Source: Euryodendron excelsum (taxonomy: Eukaryota; Streptophyta; Magnoliopsida; Ericales; Pentaphylacaceae). Taken from it: 64,000 bases of DNA. The translations under genes were made by a program, and so were the position numbers. The notes beneath the pieces were generated by a model that did not search any database, had not been told where the DNA came from, and saw only the letters and a program-made list of their open reading frames with translations. The stretch is from the NCBI GenBank assembly GCA_033060915.1, contig CM065384.1:10567001-10631000 (forward strand). Direction: 5' to 3'. Shown piece after piece: positions 53,481-64,000 of the stretch; positions within the stretch are counted from its first letter, which is position 1, and every line of letters starts with the position of its first letter.

Positions 53481-56400
53481 TGTAATTACCCCATTTTTGC
53501 CCGCTCGGCAATCTTTAGCCCGACCGAACTCGTACTCAAATCGACATAGACATATTCAATGTCCAAACCAGTTTTCTAGACTCAATCCAATCAATCAATA
53601 GCTTCACAAGCTCGTCGGGCCCAATAGAGGCGAAGTAACCAAAATGCCTTTGGGGCATTGCTCAGTCCAATTCCAACTAGCACATCTTCCTAGATGGAAA
53701 GTCCTTATTTCAACCCTAATCCTAGTTTCAATTCTAGTCTAGACCAATCAAACTCAATTCAACATGTCTTTGGAGAAAGTTGATCCCTCCGACGATAAGT
53801 CCATCCAATCTGACATGTTTTATGAGAAAACTCCTCGGAACGATAGGTCCTTTTAAACCTATTGACCAGGATAAAACCCAAGTCCTCGAGATGGTAGAAC
53901 GATTCACTTTTGGTGCATACTAGCTCATCAATGTAGAATGTCCGTTATTCGGCAAGTCTTTTGAGAAAGTTGATCCCTTAGACGATAAGTCTATTTAGAA
54001 GCTTCTCGAGATTAGGTAGTTTCCAGAATGAATGCGCACCGTCAGAATGGCAGAAATACTCACAAACAGGTTGACATTAGGAATTGCCAACATAACCCCT
54101 ATGTCACGGGACTGAACACGCCTCTTGGCCATGGCACGTTTACCAAAGGACGAACTTTTAAAACCAACTCATCACAGACCATCAGAGTAACGAAAATAGT
54201 CAAAACCCAAGTCAACACCAACGCCTGCAAGCCCACTTTGGTAAAAAATGACCAAACTGCCCTTTGGGTGCTTTTGGCATGCTTCTTAAGAAAGTACTTA
54301 AGTCCTTAGAGTAGTAAGCCAATCGATTCCGGATCAATTCTGAGGCCATCCGGTCAAAATGATCATTTTGTCACTAGGCATCCGATCACCTTCGGGAACC
54401 ACACCGGCTCTAGGTATCAAACCGGTTATTTTTCGAGAATGCTTCTAATAGTATTCTCAACCTTCCAACACCGTTTTGGATCATTCCGAGTCCATTTCGG
54501 TATTTTGTCAATTTAATTGACCATTTTGCCCCTAGCAGGCCAATTGACCTTTTCAACTATTCTAGCATTGCTTCTCAAGCCAGTTACCCTCGAGACACTC
54601 TCTCGAGAGTTCCCGTCCATTCTTGGCTAAGTCTGGTTACTCGAAACCTTTCATATCATTCCCGGACTTTCTGAAGTCACTCCTAGTGGAGCCAAGTCAA
54701 AAATTGCATGATAGTCACGAGGATAGGTGCCCAAATCTTTTGCCTTTCCCAAGAGTTGAAAGATATGTTTCTTGCCTCTCTAAAAACTTTCCTAAGTAGT
54801 TGGTGCCATTAGTAGTGGCGCTAAGCCAATAAATGGTCTAGGGCCACTAGGAGTGGGAAATTTGCCCTGGCACCACTGCAACAAGTGCCAAAATGTTTTC
54901 TATTACCTACAAATACAAACCCTCCACCTACATAAAAAGGGTCTGCAAACTCTGTCCAAAAATGTTGTCTCTCTGAAAGTAGAGAGTGAAGTCTCTTTAA
55001 ACCCTAATTTTCTCGAGCCTCTTCAAGCCCTAGCCTCTATACACTCAAACCCTAGCCTCTATACACGTCATACACTCAAACACAAACCTCCAAACATCCA
55101 TTGAAAACTCAAGTGCTACAACTTCAAAGCTTTCAAGGTTCAAGTAAAGCAAAGCAAACCAAGCAATCAAAGCAAGAGGAATATGAGGTTGGCTTTCTAT
55201 TTATTTTTATGTAATCTCCCCTCTCTCTTCTTCCTTCTAACCTACTTGGATTTTCTTCTATTTTAATCTTCATCTTCTACATCCTCTTCTTGCATGCTTG
55301 AAACAAGAGACTTCCTAGTTCATGCCTAGGAAGGACTGTTCAAGGTTACCATGATAGGGGCTTTCTTTTAGTTCAGCCTTTGATGGTGTGAATTCGACCC
55401 CGTTAACTTTGTGGTGAAGCATAACCTTGTATGTTCACAACCCTATTGCTTTGTGTATGTCATATTCATGCATCCATTTAAAGTTGCATTCAAAGTTATT
55501 TTTAAAGTTGCATCAAAGTTGCTTTTTAAACCTTGTATCAAAACTCTCTTTCAAAACTTGCATTCAAAATCTCTTTCTTTCAAACTTTTTCAAAATCACA
55601 CTCCTAGGGTGATTCTAACAATTTTTTGGTTATGGTTGTTTTAGAAAAGTCTTATTTTCAATATGACTATCAAGGTCCAAATTTTAAGTAAAAATCCTAA
55701 ATTGTTTTTATCAAAATCACAATCCTAGAGTGATTCTAGCCATTCCATGGTTAGGGTTTTTTTAGGAAATTGTTATATTCAATGTGATCATTATGGTCCA
55801 TATTTCAAAACCCTAGTTGTTTTTAAAATCACAACCTTAGAATGGTTCTAATCTTTTTAGGAAAGTGATATATTCATGAGACTTGCAAAAGTCCATATTC
55901 AAACCTTTTTCCAAATGATTTAGCAAATCTACTTCCTAAAAACATTTTTCAAAGATCTACTTTCCAAAAGTTCTTTGTCTTGAAGTCCAAGTAAAGCCCT
56001 AGAATCTATGGTTAAGAAGCCCTAATTCTTTTATTAAAATCATGACTTTCTATTCTACATCAAATCATGGATTTCCAAAACCTTTTTTTCTACACCAAAT
56101 CATAGATTTCCAAATTTAAGATTTTTAAAACTCAATCTTTCCAATTTCATGTCAAATCAAATCTTTCAAATTAGGAAACCAAATGTAATCCTCCAATTTT
56201 GGAAGCAAAATCAAATCATCTATTTTTAAAAATAGAATCGAATCTTCTACTTTAGGAAATAAAAGTCAAATCTTTCGTAATTTCAAATATTTCCAAATCC
56301 TAACTTTCTAAATTTGAAACTATCAAATCTTTCCTAATTCTAGTCTTTCTTAATTCTAATCTTTCCTAATTCCAACATTTCTTAATTTCAAACTTTCAAA

Positions 56401-58089
56401 CCTTTCCTAATTTCAAATCTTTCCAAATCTCAACTTTCTAAATTCAACTTATCAAATCTTTCCAAACTTCTAAAACTTTCCAAATTTCAAACTTTCAAAT
56501 CTCATTTCCAAGTTTTGAATCTTTCTAAGTTCAAACCTTTCTTGAATCAAGATCTTTCTTAAATAAAACTTTCTTGATTCAAGTCTTTCAAAAATCAACT
56601 CTTTCTTAAAAAAGAAACTTTCCTAATTTGAAAAATTTCCTAAAATGGAACTTTCTTATTTTGAAAATTTACTAAATTTGACACTTTCCTAAAATGGAAC
56701 CTTCTTATTTTAAAACTTTCTGAATTCAAAACTTTCCAAAATCCCATCTTTTCTAAACCCTAACTTCTCTCAAATCAAATATTCAAGTCAAATCTTTACA
56801 AGTCTTTTCAAGTCAAGTACTTCTAAATCAAATCAAATCCTTTCCAAATCTTTCCTAAATCTAACTTTCCTAATTAAAAAATTTCTTAAATCAAACTGTT
56901 AAAGTCTAAATCACACCTTTCTAATTCAGGTGCATGCTTTAACCCTATGTTACCTAAGTCCTAGGATACCTAAACTATAGTTCAACCCTAATACTAAAGT
57001 TAGGAAGATTCAACTCTTTTCGAATACTCATCTTTAAACTCAAGTAAAAACCAAGATGGTTCTAAAACTTCAATTCAAGTCAAGATGTTTTCAAAGGTCA
57101 ACTCAATCTTTCCAAATCAAGTTCAAGTTCTCCTTCAAAGTTCAATCTTTTCAAATCAAAATCAATTTCAAATCCTCAAGTTTAATTATAAATCAAAGTC
57201 AATTCCAAGTTTATTTTCAAATCAAAGTTCAATTTCAAATCTTCTAATCAAAGTCCAAATCAAACCCTTTTCAAGTTAAACTTTTCAAAAATCTCAAAGA
57301 GTCTATTTCCAACCGGACCCCGATTTTGAACTACGACTGACCTGATTCTCAACAAAGGGATACATAGGTAACCCTCATGGGTGCAGTCACAACCTTTTTC
57401 AAATTTCCAATTCTACAACCATTTTTCAAATTTTCAATTCCATAACCTTTTTTCAAGTTTCCAATTCCACAACTTTTTTTTATAAGTTTCCAATTTCTAT
57501 AATCTTTTTTAAGCTTCAAATCTTCTCTCCAAATCAATTTTCAAAATCAAATCTTTTTCTTCCAATTGCATGTCATGCATAATATCAAACCTCTTTTTAA
57601 AATGCTTTTCAAAGTAGTTAGTATTAGACATTGAATAATCAAATATTCTAAATGAGTGAATCTAGAATAAATAGACATGTAGGTACCACAAGAGCGGGAT
57701 AGGGAGATGATCATATGATATCTTCCCTATATGTAACCAACCTTCGAACCTAGAGTCATTGTTTTTAAAGACCAAAACAGAGTCATTTTTCAAAAAGGGC
57801 TTAAATATTTCCAAAGGTTGTCAAACAACCTATTTTCTTAAAAACCATCTCTTGAAGAAGTTTTCCAAAACCTTTTAAAAAAATCCTAAGTTTAATCTTT
57901 GGATTACACTTAGTTTTAGGTGACCTAACTCACCTTAATCAAGTTAGGTAGTGACTCCAAACTTTTTTTCAAAACCCTTAATCAAATTAATTTCTAATTC
58001 AAACCTTGTCGCCCTTGTCCTTTTAGGAGGATGAGTTCTACTGCCAGAGCACTGTGTTTTTCGCGAGTGCAAAAAATCAGGGCGCGACA
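53481..58089 (+). repeat. LTR-E, 5' LTR of a plus-strand Tat element
   Basis: TGTAATTACCCCATTTTTGCCC to GGGCGCGACA, 4.61 kb, followed two bases later by a tRNA-Arg primer site, so it is a 5' LTR. It contains palindromes (54796-54895), a decayed TATA region (TACAAATA near 54908), three hairpin modules (55610-55870), a G-poor tract (56000-57300) and the terminal block AGGTGACCTAACTCACCT (57919-57936). It is the same subfamily as LTR-1 and LTR-2. Confidence 0.88.
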
Positions 58090-58091
58090 GC

Positions 58092-58109
58092 TAGCGACTC
58101 CGCTGGGGA
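58092..58109 (+). promoter_or_regulatory. Primer-binding site after LTR-E
   Basis: TAGCGACTCCGCTGGGGA, one mismatch (G to A in the first TGG) from the site of the Ogre-like element. Confidence 0.88.
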
Positions 58110-58878
58110 CGCTTAGAAGGTAAGGCCATTATCAGGTCTTACCCTCACTCATCCTTCACTCATCTAGAATCTTGAATTAATATGTCCAATTTTGTCCACT
58201 TCAAATTTTTTGAAAATCAAAACTTTTTAGAGCTATTTTTAAGAACATGTCATCGCATGCATCATATTCAATCATTTAATCTTATATTAAGTTTGTCATC
58301 AAGGTACTGACTTTGTGCATTTTCCTTTGTAGGTGGACCTTTCTTCACATTTTATTTTATGTCACATTAACTACCATATATGTCATGAATAAATATGATG
58401 GAACAGACATAATGGATGAGAGTTATTAGGCCCCTTCCTTTATTTTTTAAAATTTCACACACCTATTGCACATGCACTTGCATTTGCATACTTGCATTCT
58501 TTACCTGTTTATGTCCCTTCTAGTTAGAAGGGGGAACGGTATATTAGTTGTGGGCGAATGCTGTGTTAGTTTCTTAGCCTAAGGCCTCTTAATGGTTCCC
58601 CCGCTCCAATCACCAACCTACAATGGCACCACCTCGAGGAGTGGGCCTAAGTTTGAAGATCTAGGAACCGAGCCTTTTTAGGAAGCATTAGTAAACCCTA
58701 AACCTCGTCTCATGTAGAAACCATGCTTAGCCAAACCTCTGTCGGATTTAAGACATGCACGTCAATTTCAAAAACTATAGAGGAAAGGGCGACTCCTTTA
58801 CTTTCCTTTATCCTTGTCTAATTTCTGCTGTTATAATGCTGTATAAGTGCTTATACATGCATATTTATTTTACAATTG

Positions 58879-58933
<55 letters not shown>

Positions 58934-59122
58934 CTCTATACATACAAGTTCATGTATTTAATATTTCATTTTAGGACAAGAGTTCCAAAGTAACTTAAGT
59001 CACTGTATTCTCATACATATGATCAACCCATAGAGAATGACACCAAGATCACTCTCCCTTGCATAAAATTTACCAAAATCCTAAGGGTTCACACGCAACC
59101 CTAAAGGCTAATGGCATACTAT
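58110..59122 (+). other. Leader of the plus-strand Tat element E
   Basis: Runs from the primer site to the insertion of LTR-F. It corresponds, in reverse, to 21400-22367 of the Ogre-like element: the GGGGGAACGGTATATTAGTTG, CCTCGAGGAGTGGGCC and ATATGATCAACCCAT stretches are shared. A (TC)n microsatellite lies at 58882-58930. Any gag and pol are to the right of the window. Confidence 0.8.
58882..58930. repeat. (TC)n microsatellite
   Basis: About 24 uninterrupted TC units in the leader of element E. The matching place of the Ogre-like leader has only TCTCTCC near 21605. Confidence 0.95.
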
Positions 59123-59756
59123 TGGCACCCCATTTTGGCCAATCGACGATCTTCGGCCAGACCGGAAGCACCTCCAAATCAACACAAGCATACTCAAGCC
59201 CAAACCAGCTTCCCATATCCAATCCAATCCAACCTATCAACAGCTTCAAGGGCCCACTGGGCCCGATAGAGGCAAAATGACCAAAATGCCTCCGTTACAT
59301 TAGTCAGTTCAATCCAAACTGGCACATCTTCTATAAGGCGATAAGCCCATTCAAATCCAAATTCCAAATCCTTTCGTCATGCCATTTAAGAAAGTTGATC
59401 CCTCATTGATGATAAGACTATTCAATCCAGCACGGCACGATCACCGAGAAGGGTTATTCCTCAGATCGGTAAAGCCCATTTCACACTCATCTCCAGAAAG
59501 TACCTAAGTCCTTAAGATCGAAGAGTGGTTGACTTCTGGCGCCTGCTAGCTGCCAATGTAGGACGTCAGCTAATTTAGCACGTTCTTTGAGAAAGCATAA
59601 ATCCCTCAAGAATGGAAGACCGTCCAAGTCTAGCACGTTCTTTGAGAAAGTACAAACCCCTGAAGAATAAAAAACCGTCCCAGTCTGACACGACATTTGA
59701 GAAAGTTTATCCCTCAAGGCTGTAAGACCCTTTCAAGTCTGTCCACGGAGAAAGTG
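59123..59756 (+). repeat. LTR-F (subfamily B), first 634 bp
   Basis: TGGCACCCCATTTTGGCC start. The following 600 bp match 39582-40250, including the GGCACGTTCTTTGAGAAAGC-type repeats. It is interrupted at 59757 by LTR-G after CACGGAGAAAG. It lies in the leader of element E. Confidence 0.83.
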
Positions 59757-60053
59757 TAAGCACCCCATTTTTGACCGCTCGGCAGTCTACACTCCGTCCA
59801 GACTTGTTTTCAAGTCATTTTGGGCATATTCCAATCAAAATCAATTCTCTAGGTTCAAATTCCGTCTTTCCATCGCTTCGCGGGCCTGTCAAGCCCAAAT
59901 AGAGGCAAAATGACCAAAATGCCCTTAGGGGCATTGTCCTTTCTTATTTCAATTCCAATCCCTCTCTCGAGACAGTTTATTCCTCGAGACGGTCCGAGTA
60001 GCAAAACTACTCACAAAACCGTTAGAGTGGCGGAAACACTCAAAACCCAGGCA

Positions 60054-60150
60054 CGTCTCTTCGGAGACGGTAAGACCCCTTTCCAATCCCTCTCTCAAGA
60101 CAGTTTATTCCTCGAGACGGTTCCAATCCAGGCACGTCTCTTCGGAGACG
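60054..60150 (+). repeat. Two perfect CGTCTC-TTCG-GAGACG hairpins in LTR-G
   Basis: At 60054-60069 and 60135-60150 the sequence CGTCTCTTCGGAGACG gives a 6-bp stem closed by C(TTCG)G, the RNA tetraloop known for exceptional stability. They are 81 bp apart, one per tandem unit. Confidence 0.88.
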
Positions 60151-60186
60151 GTAAGACCCCTTTCCAATCCCTCTCTCGAGACAGTT

Positions 60187-60520
60187 TATTCCTCGAGACG
60201 GTCCGAGTAGCAAAACTACTCACAAAACCGTTAAAGTAGCGGAAATACTCACAAAACCGTTAGAGTAGCGGAAATCCTTACAGAACCGTTAGAGTAGCGG
60301 AAATACTCACAGAATTGTTAGAGTAGCGAAAATACTCACAAATCATCAACCCCATCCGAGTAGCGGAAATACTCAACCCCGTCCGAGTAGCGAAAATACT
60401 CACAAATCATCAACCCAGTCCGAGTAGCGGAAATACTCAACCCCGTCCGAGTAGCGGAAATACTCACAAATCATCAACCCCGTCCGAGTAGCGGAAGTAC
60501 TCACACCGTGAGAGTGGCGG
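60187..60520 (+). repeat. Expanded GAGTA dyad array in LTR-G
   Basis: About eleven units here plus two more at 59996 and 60024. The core is GAGTAGCGGAAATACTC. The right half has new higher-order units in which ACAAATCATCAACCCCGTCC replaces the older ACAAAACCGTTA linker, spaced about 26 and 38 bp alternately. Confidence 0.88.
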
Positions 60521-61359
60521 AGACACTCAAAACCTAGGTCAACACCCATGTCTGTTAGCTCACTTCGGTGAAAAATGACCAAACTACCCTTAGGACCTTT
60601 TTCGAGACTTTCCGGTCGAGATGACCATTTTGCCCCTAAGCATCTGAATGCCCCGGGAACCACACCGGCTTTGGGTATCAAACCGGTAATGTCCCAAGAA
60701 TACTTTTTATAGTGTTCTCGACCTTCCTTTACCTTTCCGGACCATTCCGAGTCAGTTCCGGCAAACCCGGTACAAAATGACCGTTTTGCCCCTAGAGAGC
60801 CGGTCTCCTTCTTCGACCACACCGGCTCTGGGTATCAAACCGGTAATATCCCGAGAATACTTTTTATAGTGTTCTTGACCTTCCTTTACCTTTTCGGACC
60901 ATTCCGAGTTAGTTCCGGCAAACCCGACACAAAATGACCGTTTTGCCCCTGGTGGGCCGATCTCCATTTCTGACCACGCCGGCCCTGGGAATCAAACCGG
61001 CAACCTCTGGGAACATTCTAAATAATGTTTCCAGATCCCAAGTCTTTTCCCGGGACAATCCGAGTTCGCCCCGGCAGTTTTCCGGTCCGATTGACCGTTT
61101 TGCCCCTAAAGGCCCGGTCAACCTTTTCGACCCACCTTATCTTCATTTTTCAAGTCAAATATCTCTAGGACACTATTTTAAGTGTTCCTGCTCCTTTCCA
61201 GCCTTCCGAGTCACTCCCGGCTCCTTCAAATCATTCCCGGACTTTCCAAAGTCACTCCTAGTGAAGCCAGGCTAAAGTTTACATGGTAGTCACTAGTACA
61301 GGCGCCCAAATCTAGTCAAAGATATGTTGCTTGCCGACCTTAATTGTTTCCTAAATGGC

Positions 61360-61460
61360 TAGCGCCACTAGTAGTGGCGCCAAGCCAAAAAATGGCCTGG
61401 CGCCACTAGGAGTGGTGCTAGTGTATAATTTGGCCTAGCGCCACTACAACAGGCGCCAGG
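61360..61460 (+). promoter_or_regulatory. Palindrome array of LTR-G
   Basis: Three modules: GCGCCACTAGTAGTGGCGC (8-bp arms, 3-base centre, at 61363-61381), GCGCCACTAGGAGTGGTGC (61400-61418), and a third with GGCGCC-type arms around CACTACAACA (61438-61457). The last lies 17 bases before the TATA box. Confidence 0.9.
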
Positions 61461-61473
61461 TTTGTCTTCCCTC

Positions 61474-61481
61474 TATAAATA
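61474..61481 (+). promoter_or_regulatory. TATA box of LTR-G
   Basis: TATAAATA followed by CAGAGCCTCG, with transcription expected to begin about 30 bases downstream, near the AACATGAG stretch. About 1.72 kb of U3 precedes it. Confidence 0.8.
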
Positions 61482-62369
61482 CAGAGCCTCGTTCAACATG
61501 AGAGGGGTCTGCAAACTTAACCTAAGAATCTCATATTTCAATATACAGAGCTCGAGCACCTCCAAAACCCTAGCCTCCTTAGGTTTTCCCAAACCCTAGC
61601 CACTATACACAAACCCTAGCCTCCTATACACTCATACACTCCCCCATACACTCATACACTAGCCTTCAACCACTCTCTGAAGACTTGAAGAGCAGCCATC
61701 CAAAGCTTGAAGACAATCCTTGAAGACTGAAGGTGAAGATCAAGACCGAAGACCGAAGATCGAAGACTACACGGCGTGCAAAATAAACAAGAAACAAGGT
61801 AGGCTTTCTCTTTAATTTTCTGCACTTCCCCCCTCTCTCTTCTCTCTCCAACCCACTTGGGTTTTCTCTATTTTAATCCCCCATCTCTTTCCCGCCCTTT
61901 CTTTGCATGCTTGAAACAAGGGGACTCCCGGTCCATGTGTAGGATTGGACTATTGGAGAGTCACCGTGTCGGGGGCTTTCTTCTAGTCTAACCAAAGACC
62001 ACGTGGGTTCGGCCCCCTTGATTATGTGGTGAAGCCTTAGCCTTGTATGTTCACGACCCCCAAATTGCATTGTGCATATCATAGTCTTGCATCTTCCAAA
62101 AATCGTTTTCAAAGTTGTTTTTCAAAACGTTTTTAAACTTGTTTTCAAAATTGCATCAAAATCTCTTTTTCAAAAACTTGTTTTCAAAACCACAATTCTA
62201 GGGTGATTCTAGCCTTTCCATGGCTAGGGTTGCTTTGGGAAAGTGTTATATTAAAAGTGGCTTTTTAGTCTATATTTTCAAACCTTGTTTTCAAAACCAC
62301 TTTCTTAAAGTGGTTCTAGTCCTCTTATGGCTAGAATTGCTTTAGGAAAGTGAGATGTTTTTAATCCTT

Positions 62370-64000
62370 CTAAACTCTCCCTCTTTTCAAAAATCTCTTC
62401 CTAAAAATCTCTTTTTCAACATACTTTCCTAAAACTCCCCTCTTCAAAATTGTTTTCAAAAACTCCCTTCCAAAATCTATTTTTCAAAACTCCCTTTTTC
62501 AACTCCTTTCCAAAATCCTTTCCCCAAAATCCACTTTCTAAAAACGTTCCCCGAAAATCTTTCCAAAAACTCTCTTCAACAATCTTCAACCAAAAATCTT
62601 CCTAGAAAAACTCTTTCTAAAAATCTTTCCAAAAACTCTCTTTCCAAAATCTTTCCTCTAAAAACTACTTCCTAGGATTTTTCTTCCAAAATCTTCGTTT
62701 CTAAAAACACACTTTCCAAAACTCCTTCACTTTTTCCAAAAACTCTATTTTCAAATTCACTTTCCAAAAACTTCTCCCTAGGATTCCCTTCTAGAAAACC
62801 TTCGTTTCTAAACACGCACTTTCCAAAAATCCTCTTTCCTTAGTGCCCACGATTAGGAAACCCTAATTTTCTTTCCAAAAATTTGATTTTCAAACTTTGC
62901 CCCAAACCTAGGTTTCCAAAACCTCTAGTTTTCACATCCAAACTATCCTTGTTTCCAAAACCTATTTCCTACGTCAAAACTACGATTTTCCAAAACTATT
63001 GTTTCTAGAGTCTCCCTTTCCAAATCCTTGCCAAATCCTATCTTCCCTTTAGGAAACCAAATCAAATCTCCCCATTTAGGAAACTAGATTCCTTCCTTCG
63101 TTTTTTTAAACAAAATCAAATCTTTTCTTTTAGAGACCAAATCCAATCCCTTCCTAATCCAAACCTTTCTTAATTCAATTCCTTCCTAAACCATAAGTTT
63201 CCTAATCCTAAACTTTAAATCTTTCCTAATTCACATCCTTCCTAAACTCCCACTTTCCTAAACCTTAAGTTTCTAAAATTTGAACATAAAAATCTTTCCT
63301 AAGTTTTAAAGCTCAACTTTCAAATCTTTCCTAATTCTACCCCTTTCCAAAATCTTTTTCAAATCCAAGCTTTCAAATCTTTCCTAAACTCAAACCTTTC
63401 ATAATCTCAAAATTTTCTGAAACTCTAAAACTTTCTAAATCTTAAACTTTCTAAATATCAAATCTTTCCAAATTCAAAACTTTCTAAATTTAAAACTTTC
63501 TCAAATTAAATCTTTCTAAACCTAAATCTCTCCAAAATTCTAAACTTTTCAAAACTTCAAATATTTCCAAATCTAAGACTTTTCTCAACTCGAGACTTTC
63601 TTAATTCAAACATTTCCTAAATTAAAAACTTTCCTTTTTCAAACCTTTCCCAAAACAAAACTTTCTTATTTTCAAAACTTCCTTGTTTTCAAAACTTTCC
63701 AAAATCAAAACTTCCCTTTTTCAAACATTTCTAAATTCAAAACCCTCCTAATTTGAAAACTTTCCTAAATCAAAACTTTCCTAAGTTGAAACTTTCCTAA
63801 ACCTAAAACTTTCCAAAAATGAAACTTTCCAAAAATAACATTTTCCTAATTCGAAACTTTCCTAATCCAAATCTTTCCTAAATTCCAAGTTTCCAAAGCT
63901 TTCCAAATCTTCCAAATCCAACATTCCAATCCAATCTTTCTTAATCTCAAGTCTAGGTTTCCTAAACCTCCTTCTTCCCAAAACCAAGTCTTTCCAAAAT
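62370..64000 (+). repeat. G-depleted leader tract of LTR-G
   Basis: More than 1.6 kb of short degenerate units such as AAACTTTCCTAAA and CCAAAAACTC. G is nearly absent on the plus strand; for example 63361-63420 has two G in 60 bases. It lies downstream of the TATA box, so it would be in the 5' leader of the element RNA. Confidence 0.85.

Larger units (their letters stand above)
59757..64000 (+). repeat. LTR-G (same subfamily as the Ogre-like LTRs), incomplete
   Basis: Starts TGTAAGCACCCCATTTTTGACC and matches the reverse of 6265-11254 in order: ~81-bp repeats (59963-60200), GAGTA dyads (60187-60520), ~160-bp repeats (60619-61120), palindromes (61360-61460), TATA box (61474-61481), a splice-donor-like AACAAGGTAGGC (near 61797), hairpin modules (62205-62345) and a G-poor tract to the window end. 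Whether it belongs to a full element or is a solo LTR cannot be seen. Confidence 0.9.

Noticed and set aside
1..64000. Host protein-coding genes
   Set aside because: All longer frames with recognisable motifs are retroelement proteins. The rest of the open stretches fall in LTRs, leaders or repeats. I see no intron-exon gene apart from the element-borne antisense gene.

Overview
The window looks like nuclear, repeat-rich DNA of a flowering plant, probably a dicot with a large genome. I found no host gene. Almost every base belongs to a nest of Ty3/gypsy LTR retrotransposons. They include an Athila-like element (tRNA-Asp primer site), a Tekay/Del-like chromovirus (tRNA-iMet primer site, chromodomain) and many copies of a Tat/Ogre-like group with very long LTRs and a tRNA-Arg primer site. 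Primer sites, catalytic motifs and element boundaries are read from the sequence. Family names rest on remembered domain signatures and were not checked by a search.

Layout. 1-4696: 5' part of an Athila-like element on the minus strand (RT start, protease, gag, primer site, 1.36-kb LTR). 4697-5215 and 31022-34240: an old Tat-group LTR (LTR-1). It is split by a solo LTR (LTR-2, 5216-31016, 5-bp duplication TCTAG). LTR-2 is itself split by a 21.1-kb Ogre-like element (6265-27372, minus strand) with two ~4.99-kb LTRs. 34241-36553: orphan C-poor tandem repeats. 36554-39581 and 39582-42333: two LTRs of a second subfamily ('B') head to head. 42334-48969: decayed chromovirus, minus strand. 48970-51138: 5' leader and gag remnant of a subfamily-B Tat element, minus strand. 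51139-64000: a chain of nested LTRs (C, D, E, F, G), each inserted in the one before.

The most interesting unit is the Ogre-like element. On the minus strand it carries protease with a G-patch-like segment, RT, two RNase H domains and integrase, but no recognisable gag. Between integrase and the 3' LTR lies an oppositely oriented gene (12558-14237, plus strand) encoding a plant-mobile-domain-like protein. That gene has its own likely 5'-UTR intron and an upstream region with an E2F-like site. It also has the same GCGCCACT/AGTGGCGC palindromes that sit next to the TATA box of the LTRs. Both coding units carry in-frame stops but no frameshifts, so the element was mobile fairly recently and is now dead by point mutation.

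The Tat-group LTRs share an ordered set of parts: conserved ends, dyad or hairpin tandem repeats, ~160-bp repeats, the palindrome array, a TATA box, small CCATGG hairpins, a strikingly G-poor leader and a conserved terminal hairpin block. Subfamily B adds a cluster of W-box motifs. These non-coding parts are the best candidates for undescribed biology here.
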